Source: Alphaproteobacteria bacterium | Lineage (GTDB): Bacteria; Pseudomonadota; Alphaproteobacteria; Caulobacterales; Aquidulcibacteraceae | Assembly: GCA_030430715.1 (NCBI GenBank) | Contig: JAUIJZ010000016.1 | Coordinates: forward strand, 1-44,952 | Direction: 5' to 3' | DNA length: 44,952 bases | Part shown: in pieces, positions 1-7,467 of the stretch | Position numbering within the stretch: the stretch's first letter is position 1 | Layout of the letters: every line of letters begins with the position of its first letter | The notes under the pieces: model-generated | Databases searched by the model: none | Told to the model about the DNA's origin: nothing | The model's input: only the letters and a program-made list of their open reading frames with translations | Position numbers and translations under genes: made by a program

Positions 1-35
1 AAGCCGAGCTTGAACATCGGTTGCGCGCGGCATCG

Positions 36-58
36 CCCTCTCCCACAAGGGGAGAGGG
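36..58. repeat. GC-rich perfect hairpin, possible dispersed palindromic element
   Basis: Two perfect 9-base arms (36-44 CCCTCTCCC and 50-58 GGGAGAGGG) flank a five-base loop ACAAG. No T-tract follows on either strand, so it is not a classic intrinsic terminator. Hairpins of this CCCTCTCCC/GGGAGAGGG type are common in intergenic DNA of many GC-rich proteobacteria, so a dispersed REP-like element is plausible. Only one copy is seen in this window, so its repetitive nature is inference. Confidence 0.5.
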
Positions 59-129
59 AGCGATGGCGCTAAGGTCTGCTATTGGCCCGGAGCGGACAGA
101 ACGATTGCCCCCTGATAAACTCTGCGGCG

Positions 130-627
130 ATGGCTAAGAAGCGAAGTCCCAGTCCCAACAACGAGGGCGTCTCTGACGCGCTGGCGCGGATTTACGCCAC
201 TCGCGTTCCGCAGATTGACCTCAAGCAGGAAATAATGAGTGCGCTTCACTCAATCGCCAGACAACAACGATGCGCGATCAAGAATTTTCATTGGCAGACC
301 TACCCACTGAGCTTCCATTGGGTCGAGCTAGATGGGGCCGAGGGCCAGTTTTCGTTGCTAATTGAAGAAGGCTCGCCATTTGCGGCCCTCTGCCGCGCCG
401 TCCCGCCTGTCGGAGAGAAGTTAGATTTCTTTGACGATCAAAGCTTCGCCGAGGCAGCAGATTCCATTCAAGCGCCGTTTTCGTTCATACCCGCAGCTAG
501 CTTAGGGAAAGATTTGACCGCAGCGGATCGCGCGTTCGTCGCCAACCTCAGCGACCGGCACGCGAGCGATTTGAAGTATTGGAAGCCCGAGACGGTTGGT
601 GACGTCGTTTTCAATTTTTGGGATTGA
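130..627 (+). CDS. hypothetical protein, 165 aa
   Basis: I do not recognise this family. The product is soluble, with no signal peptide or membrane segment. It has a polar, basic N-terminus (MAKKRSPSP), a central part rich in aromatic residues around FHWQTYPLSFHWVELDG, and ends in YWKPETVGDVVFNFWD. The ATG at 130 begins a natural-looking protein. A TTG at 82 lies 7 bases after AAGG and would add 16 residues, so the start is uncertain. Codon use looks less GC-biased than in the neighbours (more A/T third positions), which could mean recent acquisition. It stands alone, preceded by a hairpin and pointing toward the convergent def gene. Confidence 0.6.
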   Translation: MAKKRSPSPNNEGVSDALARIYATRVPQIDLKQEIMSALHSIARQQRCAIKNFHWQTYPLSFHWVELDGAEGQFSLLIEEGSPFAALCRAVPPVGEKLDFFDDQSFAEAADSIQAPFSFIPAASLGKDLTAADRAFVANLSDRHASDLKYWKPETVGDVVFNFWD

Positions 628-759
628 GGCGAGTGTCCGAGTTCGGCGAAAAGCAGACATCACCCATCCCCGGATGCGCGCAGCGCAATTCTGGGGGCCA
701 TACCCTCCAAATGTTCGCGTTTATGGGCTCCGCGCGAACTTTCGCGATAAGCGCCGCGC

Positions 760-1287
760 TTAGACGCGCGCTTCGGCCTCGGCCTTGCGCGCCTTCTTCA
801 ACTTGCGCAGCGCGTTCTCGCGCTTGAGGCGCGAGAGATGGTCGATGAAGAGCACGCCTTCGAGGTGATCCATCTCATGCTGGATGCAGACGGCGTAAAG
901 CCCCTCCGCATCTTCCTCGATCTGCTTGCCGTTATAATCGAGATAGCGCAGGCGCACGCGCGCGGGCCGCTGCACTTCCTCGTAGATTTCCGGCACGGAG
1001 AGGCAGCCCTCTTCGTAAGGCGCGGTATCTTCCGAGAGCGTCACGAGTTCCGGATTGACGAAATAACGCGGCGCCTTGGGCTCATCTTCCTTGGCGAGGT
1101 CCATGACGATGATACGCAGCGGCTCGCCGATCTGGATCGCGGCCAGGCCGATGCCCGGCGCGGCGTACATCGTCTCCAGCATGTCATCCATGAGCTTGCG
1201 GTGCTCATTGGTGACGCCGCCTTCAACGGGCTTCGATTTCTGCTTCAGACGCAGATCGGGTGCAGTGAGAATTTCGCGGACCGCCAT
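760..1287 (-). CDS. def: peptide deformylase
   Basis: Removes the N-formyl group from nascent polypeptides at the ribosome exit; an Fe2+/Zn2+ metalloenzyme. All three family motifs are present in order: GIGLAA at about residues 45-50, EGCLSVP at 93-99 (metal ligand Cys95) and HEMDH at 137-141 (two His ligands and the catalytic Glu). Length is 175 aa, normal for a type I enzyme. The ATG at 1287 ([10 protein letters not shown]) fits the usual N-terminus; the reading frame stays open to 1413, but that extension is not typical. It is not next to fmt here; the neighbours are a small exported protein upstream and an unrelated gene downstream. Confidence 0.96.
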   Translation of the reverse strand: MAVREILTAPDLRLKQKSKPVEGGVTNEHRKLMDDMLETMYAAPGIGLAAIQIGEPLRIIVMDLAKEDEPKAPRYFVNPELVTLSEDTAPYEEGCLSVPEIYEEVQRPARVRLRYLDYNGKQIEEDAEGLYAVCIQHEMDHLEGVLFIDHLSRLKRENALRKLKKARKAEAEARV

Positions 1288-1333
1288 GGCTTTCAGGTAT
1301 GGAGCGCCGGACGTTGCGTCAAGCAAGAGGGCT

Positions 1334-1690
1334 TTAGCGGAAGCTGACAGCGGCGCTCGCGCCCGCAGCCTCGCTGCGGCGGTCAATGACCGGGACGAAC
1401 CCGCCGCGATCATTCTCGGCGATCATATCCCGGGGGGCGGACGGGGCGTCGGCCGGCTCGAGGCCCGGCGCCTCAATGGCGACGATGCGGCCATCGCCGT
1501 CCCGCTCCACGGCCTCGACGCGGCCCATCACGGTTCCGTCATGGGAACGAATTTCGGCGTGCAGCGCCGATTCCGGGAATTGTTCGGCGGCGGCCAGGCT
1601 CGGAGCGCCCAAAACCAGGGCCAAAACGGGGGCAAGCAGCAGGGTTCGCAACATTTGCGGTTCCACGCCCGTGGGCGCGGCCTCTTTCAT
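1334..1690 (-). CDS. small exported protein, possible PRC-barrel-like fold
   Basis: A 118-aa product with a Sec signal ([23 protein letters not shown]), predicted to be cleaved near AAAEQ, leaving about 80 periplasmic residues. The mature part contains [19 protein letters not shown] followed by IVAIEAPG, a pattern resembling PRC-barrel domains, which often mediate binding in the envelope or cytosol. That resemblance is judged by eye only. Two starts are possible: ATG 1690 (used here) and ATG 1654 (MLRTLLL), the latter placing the signal peptide at the very N-terminus. It lies upstream of def on the same strand with a 46-base gap. Confidence 0.6.
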   Translation of the reverse strand: MKEAAPTGVEPQMLRTLLLAPVLALVLGAPSLAAAEQFPESALHAEIRSHDGTVMGRVEAVERDGDGRIVAIEAPGLEPADAPSAPRDMIAENDRGGFVPVIDRRSEAAGASAAVSFR

Positions 1691-1767
1691 TTATTGATCG
1701 AGGGTTAAACGCCGCAGGGCCGGGGGCGTTCCGGCCTTGCGAAAGATTGCCAAGGGGGCGATATGCG

Positions 1768-1868
1768 GCGGGCAGGCAGGCGGCGGACGGCCGCCCCGCC
1801 AACCCGGTCAGGTCCGGAAGGAAGCAGCCGTAACGGGTTGCGTACGGGTCGCCGTCCTGTCTGCACTT
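1768..1868 (+). ncRNA. ffs: signal recognition particle RNA, small bacterial (4.5S) type
   Basis: The conserved SRP core is present: GGTCAGGTCCGGAAGGAAGC followed by AGCCGTAACGGG, the helix-8 apical tetraloop GGAA with the asymmetric A-rich internal loop that binds Ffh. Flanking strands pair: GCAGGCAGG...CGGCG at 1772-1785 with CGCCGTCCTGTCTGC ending near 1864. This gives a single hairpin of about 100 bases, the size usual for alphaproteobacteria. It lies upstream of dnaX, a classic arrangement, although here a leftward histidine kinase gene is inserted between them. Exact ends are estimated from the pairing; no clear U-tract terminator follows. Confidence 0.92.
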
Positions 1869-1886
1869 CCCAAGACAAGCGCCAGA

Positions 1887-3311
1887 CTAGGCGGCCTCGC
1901 TCTTTGCGGCGTCGGCTACCGGCGCCATTTTGGGCAGGATCAGCGTGAAGCGCGAGCCTTCGCCCAGCTTGCTTTGCAACGTGACGTCGCCGCCCATGAT
2001 GCGCGCGAGCCGGCGCGTGATGGAAAGGCCGAGCCCGCTGCCGCCATAGGCGCGCGTGACCGAAGCATCCGCCTGCACGAAGGGCTCGAACAGATTGGCC
2101 TGTACATCCTCGCTGATGCCGATGCCGGTATCGGCGAATTCGAACGCCAGCGCCTCGGCGCCCTCATAGGTCTGCGTATGGACGCGCAGAATGATGCGCC
2201 CATCCTGCGTGAACTTGGCGGCGTTGGAGGCGAGGTTCAAAAGGCACTGACGCACGCGCAGCGCGTCGGCGACAAAGCTTCCGACACCCGGCTCGATCAG
2301 CACATCGCACGCGGTGTTGTTCTTTGCCGCGGCAGGCGCAATCGTATCCAGAACAGAGCGCGCCAGCGCCGGCGCGTCGATCTCTTCCGGTTCCAAGGCA
2401 ATGCGCTCAGCATCGGCTTTGGCCACGTCGAGAATATCGGCGATCAGGCCGAGCAAGTGCTTGCCCGCCCCGCGCACGCGCGCAATGTGGTGCGGACATT
2501 CCGAAACGTCGCCGCTTTCCAGATCTTCCTCGATCAGCTCCGAATAGCCGATCACGGCATTCAACGGCGTGCGCAATTCGTGACTCATATTGGCGAGGAA
2601 AAGCGATTTGGCCTTGTTGGCGCGCTCCGCCTCGGAGACCGCTTCGCGCAATTCAATTGTGCGTTCGGCGACGCGCTGTTCGAGAAGGTCGCGCGCGTCC
2701 TCGTCATCGAGACGCGCCGCGACCACCTGATTGAAGGCGTCGGAAGCTGGGCCAACAAGCATCGCGGCTTGGAAGAGGCCGCCCGCGAGCAAGAACCCGA
2801 GCACGACGCCCGCCCAGCCGGTCGCGAGATGCGCCGCCGCAATCGCCGCCGTCAGCGCCGGCACGATGGCGGTCATGAAAATCATCGAGCGCGTCATGAT
2901 CTGCATGTTGGCCAACAGCATCAGCGTCATCATGCTGAGCAACAGCGCCATGGCCGGCCCCGGCGCCGGCGCGAACAGAAGCGCAAAATTTGGCAGCGCA
3001 TGCAGCCCCACCATAACCGCCACGAACAGCAGCATCCGGCTGCGCATCTGACGCGCTTCCTGCAACGTGCCGCATTCCGTCTCCAAGGCGGACTCGATCC
3101 AGCGGCCAACGCGGATGTGCAGCAAGGTTCCGGCGAGCAGGAGAAGCGCAACGATTGCCGCCCACCACCAGCCCGGCACCAGAAACAGGACCACGACCGC
3201 CAAGGAAAACGGGGCGTAGATGCGCCCATCGTCCCGCCAGACGAGTTCATGATAACGGCGCGCAGCCGCGACAATGTGCCGGCGCTCGCGGTCGACCTGA
3301 GGCGCGGTCAT
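1887..3311 (-). CDS. membrane-bound sensor histidine kinase
   Basis: A 474-aa two-component kinase. The N-terminal ~200 residues carry about six hydrophobic segments (from SLAVVVLFLVPGWWW to VLGFLLAGGLFQAAMLV) with almost no periplasmic loops, followed by a coiled-coil linker (RVAERTIELREAVSEAERAN). The HisKA H-box is LANMSHELRTPLNAVIGYSE; the ATPase domain has an N-box (LNLASNAAKFT), G1 (DTGIGI) and G2 (GGSGLGLSITRRLARIMGG). There is no receiver domain or adjacent response regulator, so the partner is unknown. ATG 3311 is chosen because AGAGGAAG lies just upstream; the frame is open to 3404. Divergent from dnaX across about 110 bases. Confidence 0.93.
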   Translation of the reverse strand: MTAPQVDRERRHIVAAARRYHELVWRDDGRIYAPFSLAVVVLFLVPGWWWAAIVALLLLAGTLLHIRVGRWIESALETECGTLQEARQMRSRMLLFVAVMVGLHALPNFALLFAPAPGPAMALLLSMMTLMLLANMQIMTRSMIFMTAIVPALTAAIAAAHLATGWAGVVLGFLLAGGLFQAAMLVGPASDAFNQVVAARLDDEDARDLLEQRVAERTIELREAVSEAERANKAKSLFLANMSHELRTPLNAVIGYSELIEEDLESGDVSECPHHIARVRGAGKHLLGLIADILDVAKADAERIALEPEEIDAPALARSVLDTIAPAAAKNNTACDVLIEPGVGSFVADALRVRQCLLNLASNAAKFTQDGRIILRVHTQTYEGAEALAFEFADTGIGISEDVQANLFEPFVQADASVTRAYGGSGLGLSITRRLARIMGGDVTLQSKLGEGSRFTLILPKMAPVADAAKSEAA

Positions 3312-3423
3312 GGCTTCCTCTCCTATTTCGCCGGATTTTGACGGGTGATGGTAAAAATCATGACAATTAAAGGTGGTAATCCAGGGGCTCGCCCGGCCGC
3401 GCAAACGTCACTAGATTATTAAA

Positions 3424-5175
3424 GTGAGCGAATCCCCAGGCCTCTTCGGCGACGATCCCTCAGGCGGCGGCTATGTCGTGCTGGCGCGGAAATATCGCCC
3501 CAAAACCTTCGCCGATCTGATCGGCCAAGAAGCGATGGTGCGCACCATCGGCAACGCCTTCGCGCTCGGGCGCATCCCGCACGCGGTGATGCTGACCGGG
3601 GTGCGCGGGGTCGGCAAAACCACCACTGCCCGCCTGCTCGCGCGCGCGCTCAATTATAAGGGCGGCGAGGTGGACGGCCCGCACATCGAACTCGACCCGC
3701 CCGGCGAACATTGCCAAGCGATCATGGAGAGCCGCCATCCCGACGTGTTCGAGATGGACGCCGCCTCGCGCACCGGCATCAACGATATCCGCGAGATCCT
3801 CGACTCGGTGCGCTACGCGCCGGTCATGGCGCGCTACAAAGTGTACATCATCGATGAGGTGCACATGCTCTCGACGCAGGCCTTCAACGGCCTGCTGAAG
3901 ACGCTTGAAGAACCGCCGCCGCATGTGAAGTTCATCTTCGCCACCACCGAAATCCGCAAAGTGCCGGTGACGGTGCTGTCGCGCTGCCAGCGTTTCGACT
4001 TGAAACGCATCGATACCGAGCGGCTGGCGACGCACCTGGGCAGCATTTGCGCCAAGGAAGACGTGAAGGTCGACGCCGATGGGCTGATGCTGATCGCACG
4101 CGCGGCGGAAGGCTCGGCGCGCGATGGGCTTTCTTTGCTGGACCAGGCGCTGGTGCAAAAGCCGGGCGAGACGGTCAGCGCGGCCGATGTGCGCGACATG
4201 CTCGGCCTGGCCGATCGCGGACGCGTGCTCGATCTGTTTGAAGCCGTGGCGCGCGGCGACGCGAAAACGGCGGTCAACGAAGTACGCAATCAATACGATA
4301 GCGGCGCCGATCCGGCGCTGATCCTGCGCGACCTGCTGGAAGTGGGCCACGAAGCGGCGCGCGCGCAAGCGCTCGGCGCCGACGCGCGCATTATCGGCGG
4401 GCCCGATTGGGTCACGCGGGTGCGCGCGCTGGCGGAGAGCGTTTCACCGGCGCAGCTTTCACGGCTGTGGCAAATGCTGCTCAAAGCGCTGGAAGAAGCG
4501 GCGAAGGCGCCCGATCCGATTGCTGCGGTAGAAATGGCGATGGTGCGCCTGTGCGCGGCCCAGAACCTGCCCCCACCGGAAGATGCCGCGCGCTTATTGC
4601 GCGCCGCTGTTTCCGCCCCGCCCGCACTCGGCGCCGGCGCCGAACCGCGCGGACGCGAGAGCGATGGCGCATCGTCCCCGCCTCTTAATCAAGCGCCTGC
4701 ACGCGCGGAATCGCCCGAGTCCGGCCATCGCTACGCTAGGTTTGAGGACGTCGTTGAGCTTGTCTCAAGCCAACGTAATGTCGAACTGGAAATCGCGCTG
4801 GAGCGCATGAAGGTTACGCATTTCTCGCCGCTCGGCGAACTTGAATTCGTGCCCGCGCCGGATCAACCGCGCGATCTCGTGCGTCAGCTGAAATTTCTGC
4901 TTGAAGAGAATTCAGGCATCGAATGGCGCATACGCCCGAGCAGCGGCGTGCCCGCGCCGGTCGAAAGCATCGCCGACCGCCGCCGCAAGGAAGACGCGCG
5001 TAAGCTTGAGGAATTGAAGCGTCAGCCCTTCGTCGCCGAAGCGCTCAAACATTTCCCCGAAGCGCAGATCGCCGTCGTGCGCGATCCGCCGGCTGAAAAC
5101 GCCGGCGATGTCGTGCCGATGCCGCCGCACAAGACGCCCGCCGCGCCGGCGCGCAAGAAAGAAGCCGACCGATGA
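3424..5175 (+). CDS. dnaX: DNA polymerase III subunits gamma/tau
   Basis: ATPase of the clamp loader that places the beta clamp on DNA and, as tau, tethers polymerase cores. Walker A GVRGVGKTT is at residues 59-67, Walker B DEVH at 144-147 and the sensor/arginine-finger region VLSRCQRFDL follows. After domain III comes a Pro/Ala-rich linker (about residues 400-440) and a C-terminal tau-like domain ending in basic KKEADR. Length 583 aa fits alphaproteobacterial DnaX. The start is GTG at 3424. The zinc module between Walker A and B has only one Cys (Cys97 in GEHCQAI) instead of four. First gene of a run with ybaB and recR. Confidence 0.96.
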   Translation: MSESPGLFGDDPSGGGYVVLARKYRPKTFADLIGQEAMVRTIGNAFALGRIPHAVMLTGVRGVGKTTTARLLARALNYKGGEVDGPHIELDPPGEHCQAIMESRHPDVFEMDAASRTGINDIREILDSVRYAPVMARYKVYIIDEVHMLSTQAFNGLLKTLEEPPPHVKFIFATTEIRKVPVTVLSRCQRFDLKRIDTERLATHLGSICAKEDVKVDADGLMLIARAAEGSARDGLSLLDQALVQKPGETVSAADVRDMLGLADRGRVLDLFEAVARGDAKTAVNEVRNQYDSGADPALILRDLLEVGHEAARAQALGADARIIGGPDWVTRVRALAESVSPAQLSRLWQMLLKALEEAAKAPDPIAAVEMAMVRLCAAQNLPPPEDAARLLRAAVSAPPALGAGAEPRGRESDGASSPPLNQAPARAESPESGHRYARFEDVVELVSSQRNVELEIALERMKVTHFSPLGELEFVPAPDQPRDLVRQLKFLLEENSGIEWRIRPSSGVPAPVESIADRRRKEDARKLEELKRQPFVAEALKHFPEAQIAVVRDPPAENAGDVVPMPPHKTPAAPARKKEADR

Positions 5176-5188
5176 GGAACACTCGCTG

Positions 5189-5512
5189 ATGAAAGACATC
5201 TCCCAGATCATGCGCCAAGCGCAGGCCATGCAGGCCAAGATCAACGATGCGCAGAAAAAACTGGAAGCCATGGAAGTCGAAGGCTCGGCCGGCGGCGGCA
5301 TGGTGAAGGTTCGCCTTTCGGGCAAGACGGCGCTGCTGGGGCTGACGATCGATCCTTCGCTGCTGAAGCCGGAGGAAGCTGAAATCGTGGAAGACCTGAT
5401 CAAGGCTGCGCACGACGATGCGCGCCGCAAGCTTGAAGACGCGCAGAACGAAGAGATGAAGGGGCTTTCAGGCGGGCTCGGAATCCTGCCCGGCTTCAAG
5501 ATGCCGTTCTAG
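5189..5512 (+). CDS. ybaB: nucleoid-associated protein, YbaB/EbfC family
   Basis: A small DNA-binding dimer (107 aa) that coats the nucleoid and is habitually encoded between dnaX and recR. The ATG at 5189 (MKDISQIMRQAQAMQ) gives the typical amphipathic first helix; the core carries VEGSAGGGMVKV and a C-terminal helix with KAAHDDARRKLEDAQNEEM and LPGFKMPF, all family hallmarks. It begins 13 bases after the dnaX stop and is almost certainly cotranscribed. An upstream ATG at 5108 would add a very arginine-rich tail overlapping dnaX and is rejected. Confidence 0.94.
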   Translation: MKDISQIMRQAQAMQAKINDAQKKLEAMEVEGSAGGGMVKVRLSGKTALLGLTIDPSLLKPEEAEIVEDLIKAAHDDARRKLEDAQNEEMKGLSGGLGILPGFKMPF

Positions 5513-5514
5513 GC

Positions 5515-5901
5515 ATGCGCGGTGAGCGCCTTTTCGTGTACGGGACGCTGCGTCCGGCAGCGCTGATGCGCGCGCCTGTGGAGATTGCCGCCGCCGTACG
5601 CACGGGCGCGGCGCATGAAGCCGCCGGGCATGTGCGGGGCGCGCTGCATCAAGTGAGCTGGTATCCGGCGCTTGTTGAAGATGCGAACGGCCGCGTGCGC
5701 GGCGACATTTATGCGCTGGGTGCAAAGCTGCTAGCGGAACTCGATGCGTATGAGGGCGACGAATATGAGCGGGGGATTGTCGATGTTGCGCTCGACGATG
5801 GGCGCGTGATCCGCGCCTGGACCTATTTCTTCCTCGATGCCGCGCAACTTGGCGCGCGCATCGAGAGCGGCGATTTTCTAGAAGACCTGATCCTGGCCTG
5901 A
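5515..5901 (+). CDS. gamma-glutamylcyclotransferase-like (GGCT/AIG2) protein
   Basis: A 128-aa protein of the GGCT/AIG2 fold. The substrate-loop motif FVYGTLRP is at residues 7-14, and the acidic catalytic region is [11 protein letters not shown] (about 76-86), where a Glu normally acts as the acid/base in releasing 5-oxoproline from gamma-glutamyl amines. The true substrate of such stand-alone bacterial members is usually unknown. Its ATG is 2 bases after the ybaB stop and its own stop is 1 base before recR, so it is an in-operon insertion in the usual ybaB-recR pair. Confidence 0.85.
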   Translation: MRGERLFVYGTLRPAALMRAPVEIAAAVRTGAAHEAAGHVRGALHQVSWYPALVEDANGRVRGDIYALGAKLLAELDAYEGDEYERGIVDVALDDGRVIRAWTYFFLDAAQLGARIESGDFLEDLILA

Positions 5902-5902
5902 C

Positions 5903-6514
5903 ATGGCGCGTTCATCGATCAAATCCGCTCCCGAAATCGAGGCGTTGATTTCGCTCCTGGCCAAAGTGCCGGGGCTGGGGCCGCGTTCGGCGCGGCGCGC
6001 GGCGCTACAGCTGCTGAAGAAAAAGGACGCGCTGATGTTGCCGCTGGCGGCGGCGCTATCGGATGCGGCGGAGAAAGTGCGCGCCTGCTCCAATTGCGGC
6101 ATGCTGGATGCGGCCGATCCGTGCACGCTCTGCACCATTGCGGACCGCGACGATGGCCTGATCTGCGTTGTCGCGGAGGTTGGCGACGTGTGGGCGCTTG
6201 AGCGCGCGGGCGCTTTTAAGGGACGCTATCATGTGCTCGGCGGCGTGCTCTCCGCGCTCGATGGCGTGCGGCCGGAAGATTTGCGCGTCGCCAAACTGGT
6301 TGAGCGCGCGAGCGCGGGCGGCGTGCGGGAGGTTATTCTTGCACTTTCGGCCACGGTCGATGGGCAGACCACATCGCACTATCTGACCGAACGCTTGCAG
6401 CCCTTGGGTATTGTCGTCAGCCGGCTTTCGCATGGCGTGCCGGTGGGCGGCGAACTCGATCTGCTCGATGACGGGACGCTGTTCGCCGCCTTGCAGAGCC
6501 GGCGGCCCTACTAG
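5903..6514 (+). CDS. recR: recombination mediator RecR
   Basis: Works with RecF/RecO to load RecA on gapped DNA. The 203-aa product has the N-terminal helix-hairpin-helix ([16 protein letters not shown]), a four-Cys zinc finger (Cys62, 65, 74, 77 in CSNCG...PCTLC), a Toprim domain ([18 protein letters not shown]) and the C-terminal Walker-B-like tail ([19 protein letters not shown]). Full length. Its stop codon overlaps the stop of the convergent lipoprotein gene by 4 bases. Last gene of the dnaX operon. Confidence 0.96.
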   Translation: MARSSIKSAPEIEALISLLAKVPGLGPRSARRAALQLLKKKDALMLPLAAALSDAAEKVRACSNCGMLDAADPCTLCTIADRDDGLICVVAEVGDVWALERAGAFKGRYHVLGGVLSALDGVRPEDLRVAKLVERASAGGVREVILALSATVDGQTTSHYLTERLQPLGIVVSRLSHGVPVGGELDLLDDGTLFAALQSRRPY

Positions 6515-6795
6515 CTTGGATGGCGCTCTAGGCAGTAGGAGCGCGCCCGCGTTACACGCGGGTCCATCAAGCCCTCGCGCGCAAACCGTTCAAGCGCCGC
6601 ATCATATTCGTCATAGGACAATGTACGTGTGAGCCGATCCCAGGTGCACGCGCACATCTCATCCTGCAACGGACAGCTGGACTCGAATTGCGTCCGCGCG
6701 TCCGCAGGATATTCGTTCGGCTCACCCGCGCCGCACCCTGCCAGAGCAAATGCTCCGATCATCGCGCAGCTGAGAGCGATCAGGCCCCGCCGCAT
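6511..6795 (-). CDS. small cysteine-rich lipoprotein (paralogue A)
   Basis: Signal peptide with lipobox LAGC ([21 protein letters not shown]), so the mature ~74 residues should be lipid-anchored in the envelope. The mature part carries [18 protein letters not shown] and a C-terminal RARSYCLE, giving four cysteines besides the lipidated one, probably disulphides. The same pattern (YPA, FxxxC, CACxW, final C) occurs in the protein at 7104-7412, so the two are paralogues. ATG 6795 is chosen; an in-frame ATG at 6807 would add four residues. Function unknown. Convergent with recR, 4-base stop overlap. Confidence 0.72.
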   Translation of the reverse strand: MRRGLIALSCAMIGAFALAGCGAGEPNEYPADARTQFESSCPLQDEMCACTWDRLTRTLSYDEYDAALERFAREGLMDPRVTRARSYCLERHPS

Positions 6796-6859
6796 TGGCC
6801 ACTCCACTAGCGCCCGGCAATAATTGCCGCGTCTATGCTGGGATTATGCATGCATAGGC

Positions 6860-7069
6860 TTAATAGAGGACACGCGAAAGATCGTTAAGTCCAAAGGGAG
6901 CCGTGCTTGGTTGCTCGCCGGCGGAGGCGCTTAGCTTGTTGGAGATGAGCTTTTGTATTGCCGCCGTTTCGGCGTTTGGCGCCGGTGCAGCCATGGCGCA
7001 GGCCGCGCAGATTAAAGCGCTTGCGCAGCACGCGGCGACCATCGCTTTGCGGGACGACAAATTGATCAT
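6860..7069 (-). CDS. small exported peptide, unknown function
   Basis: A 69-aa product with a hydrophobic Sec signal rich in Cys and Ala (AACCASALICAACAMAA), likely cleaved after AMA, leaving about 40 mature residues with no recognisable domain (ETAAIQKLISNKLSASAGE). Codon use looks native. It sits between two paralogous lipoproteins on the same strand, about 35 bases downstream of one. Being short and without a clear ribosome site, it could be spurious. Confidence 0.4.
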   Translation of the reverse strand: MINLSSRKAMVAACCASALICAACAMAAPAPNAETAAIQKLISNKLSASAGEQPSTAPFGLNDLSRVLY

Positions 7070-7103
7070 CGACCGGCAAACGCAAGCAGGCTGGTTCTGT
7101 TCC

Positions 7104-7412
7104 CTAAGGTGTCTCGGCAGGCGTCTCGCTCGGCGTCTCTGCGACGCAGGCCGTGCGATAACCTTGGATCTGAGCTGTCATGGGATGCACTTCGCGCTCA
7201 GCCTGCGGCAAATCCTCAAGCGCCTCGAAATCGCCGGGGGAGATTTCGCTCGCGATCTTGCCCCACACGCACGCGCAGATGGCATTGCTCGACCCCGCCG
7301 CCTGGCAGGCCCGCATGAAATTGAATTCGTATTCGGCCGGATAGCCCGTGCTTTGCGGCTGACCGCAAGCGGCGAGCAGAAAAAGGGCGGCGAAGGCGAT
7401 CGCTGTTTTCAT
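7104..7412 (-). CDS. small cysteine-rich lipoprotein (paralogue B)
   Basis: A 102-aa lipoprotein with signal and lipobox LLAAC (MKTAIAFAALFLLAACGQ). The mature part has YPAEYEFNFMRAC, ICACVWGKIASEI and GYRTAC, matching the cysteine pattern of the protein at 6511-6795. The C-terminus is a short repeat, ETPSETPAETP, probably unstructured. Family function unknown; many proteobacteria carry small exported proteins with a similar CxC-W core. Lies just downstream of the acyl-CoA dehydrogenase on the opposite side of a 55-base gap, same strand as the other two small genes. Confidence 0.72.
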   Translation of the reverse strand: MKTAIAFAALFLLAACGQPQSTGYPAEYEFNFMRACQAAGSSNAICACVWGKIASEISPGDFEALEDLPQAEREVHPMTAQIQGYRTACVAETPSETPAETP

Positions 7413-7467
7413 GGCGCGGTTTTAGCAGGTCTCGCGGATCAGCAACACCTAAAGCATAGGCGGCGGC

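Noticed and set aside
618-827. Small plus-strand frame between the hypothetical gene and def
   Set aside because: No ribosome site; Arg/Ser/Cys-rich translation; overlaps the def 3' end.
1737-3341. Long plus-strand open frame (534 codons) opposite the histidine kinase
   Set aside because: It is antisense to a kinase with all catalytic boxes; its translation is Arg/His-rich low-complexity sequence typical of a shadow frame in GC-rich DNA.
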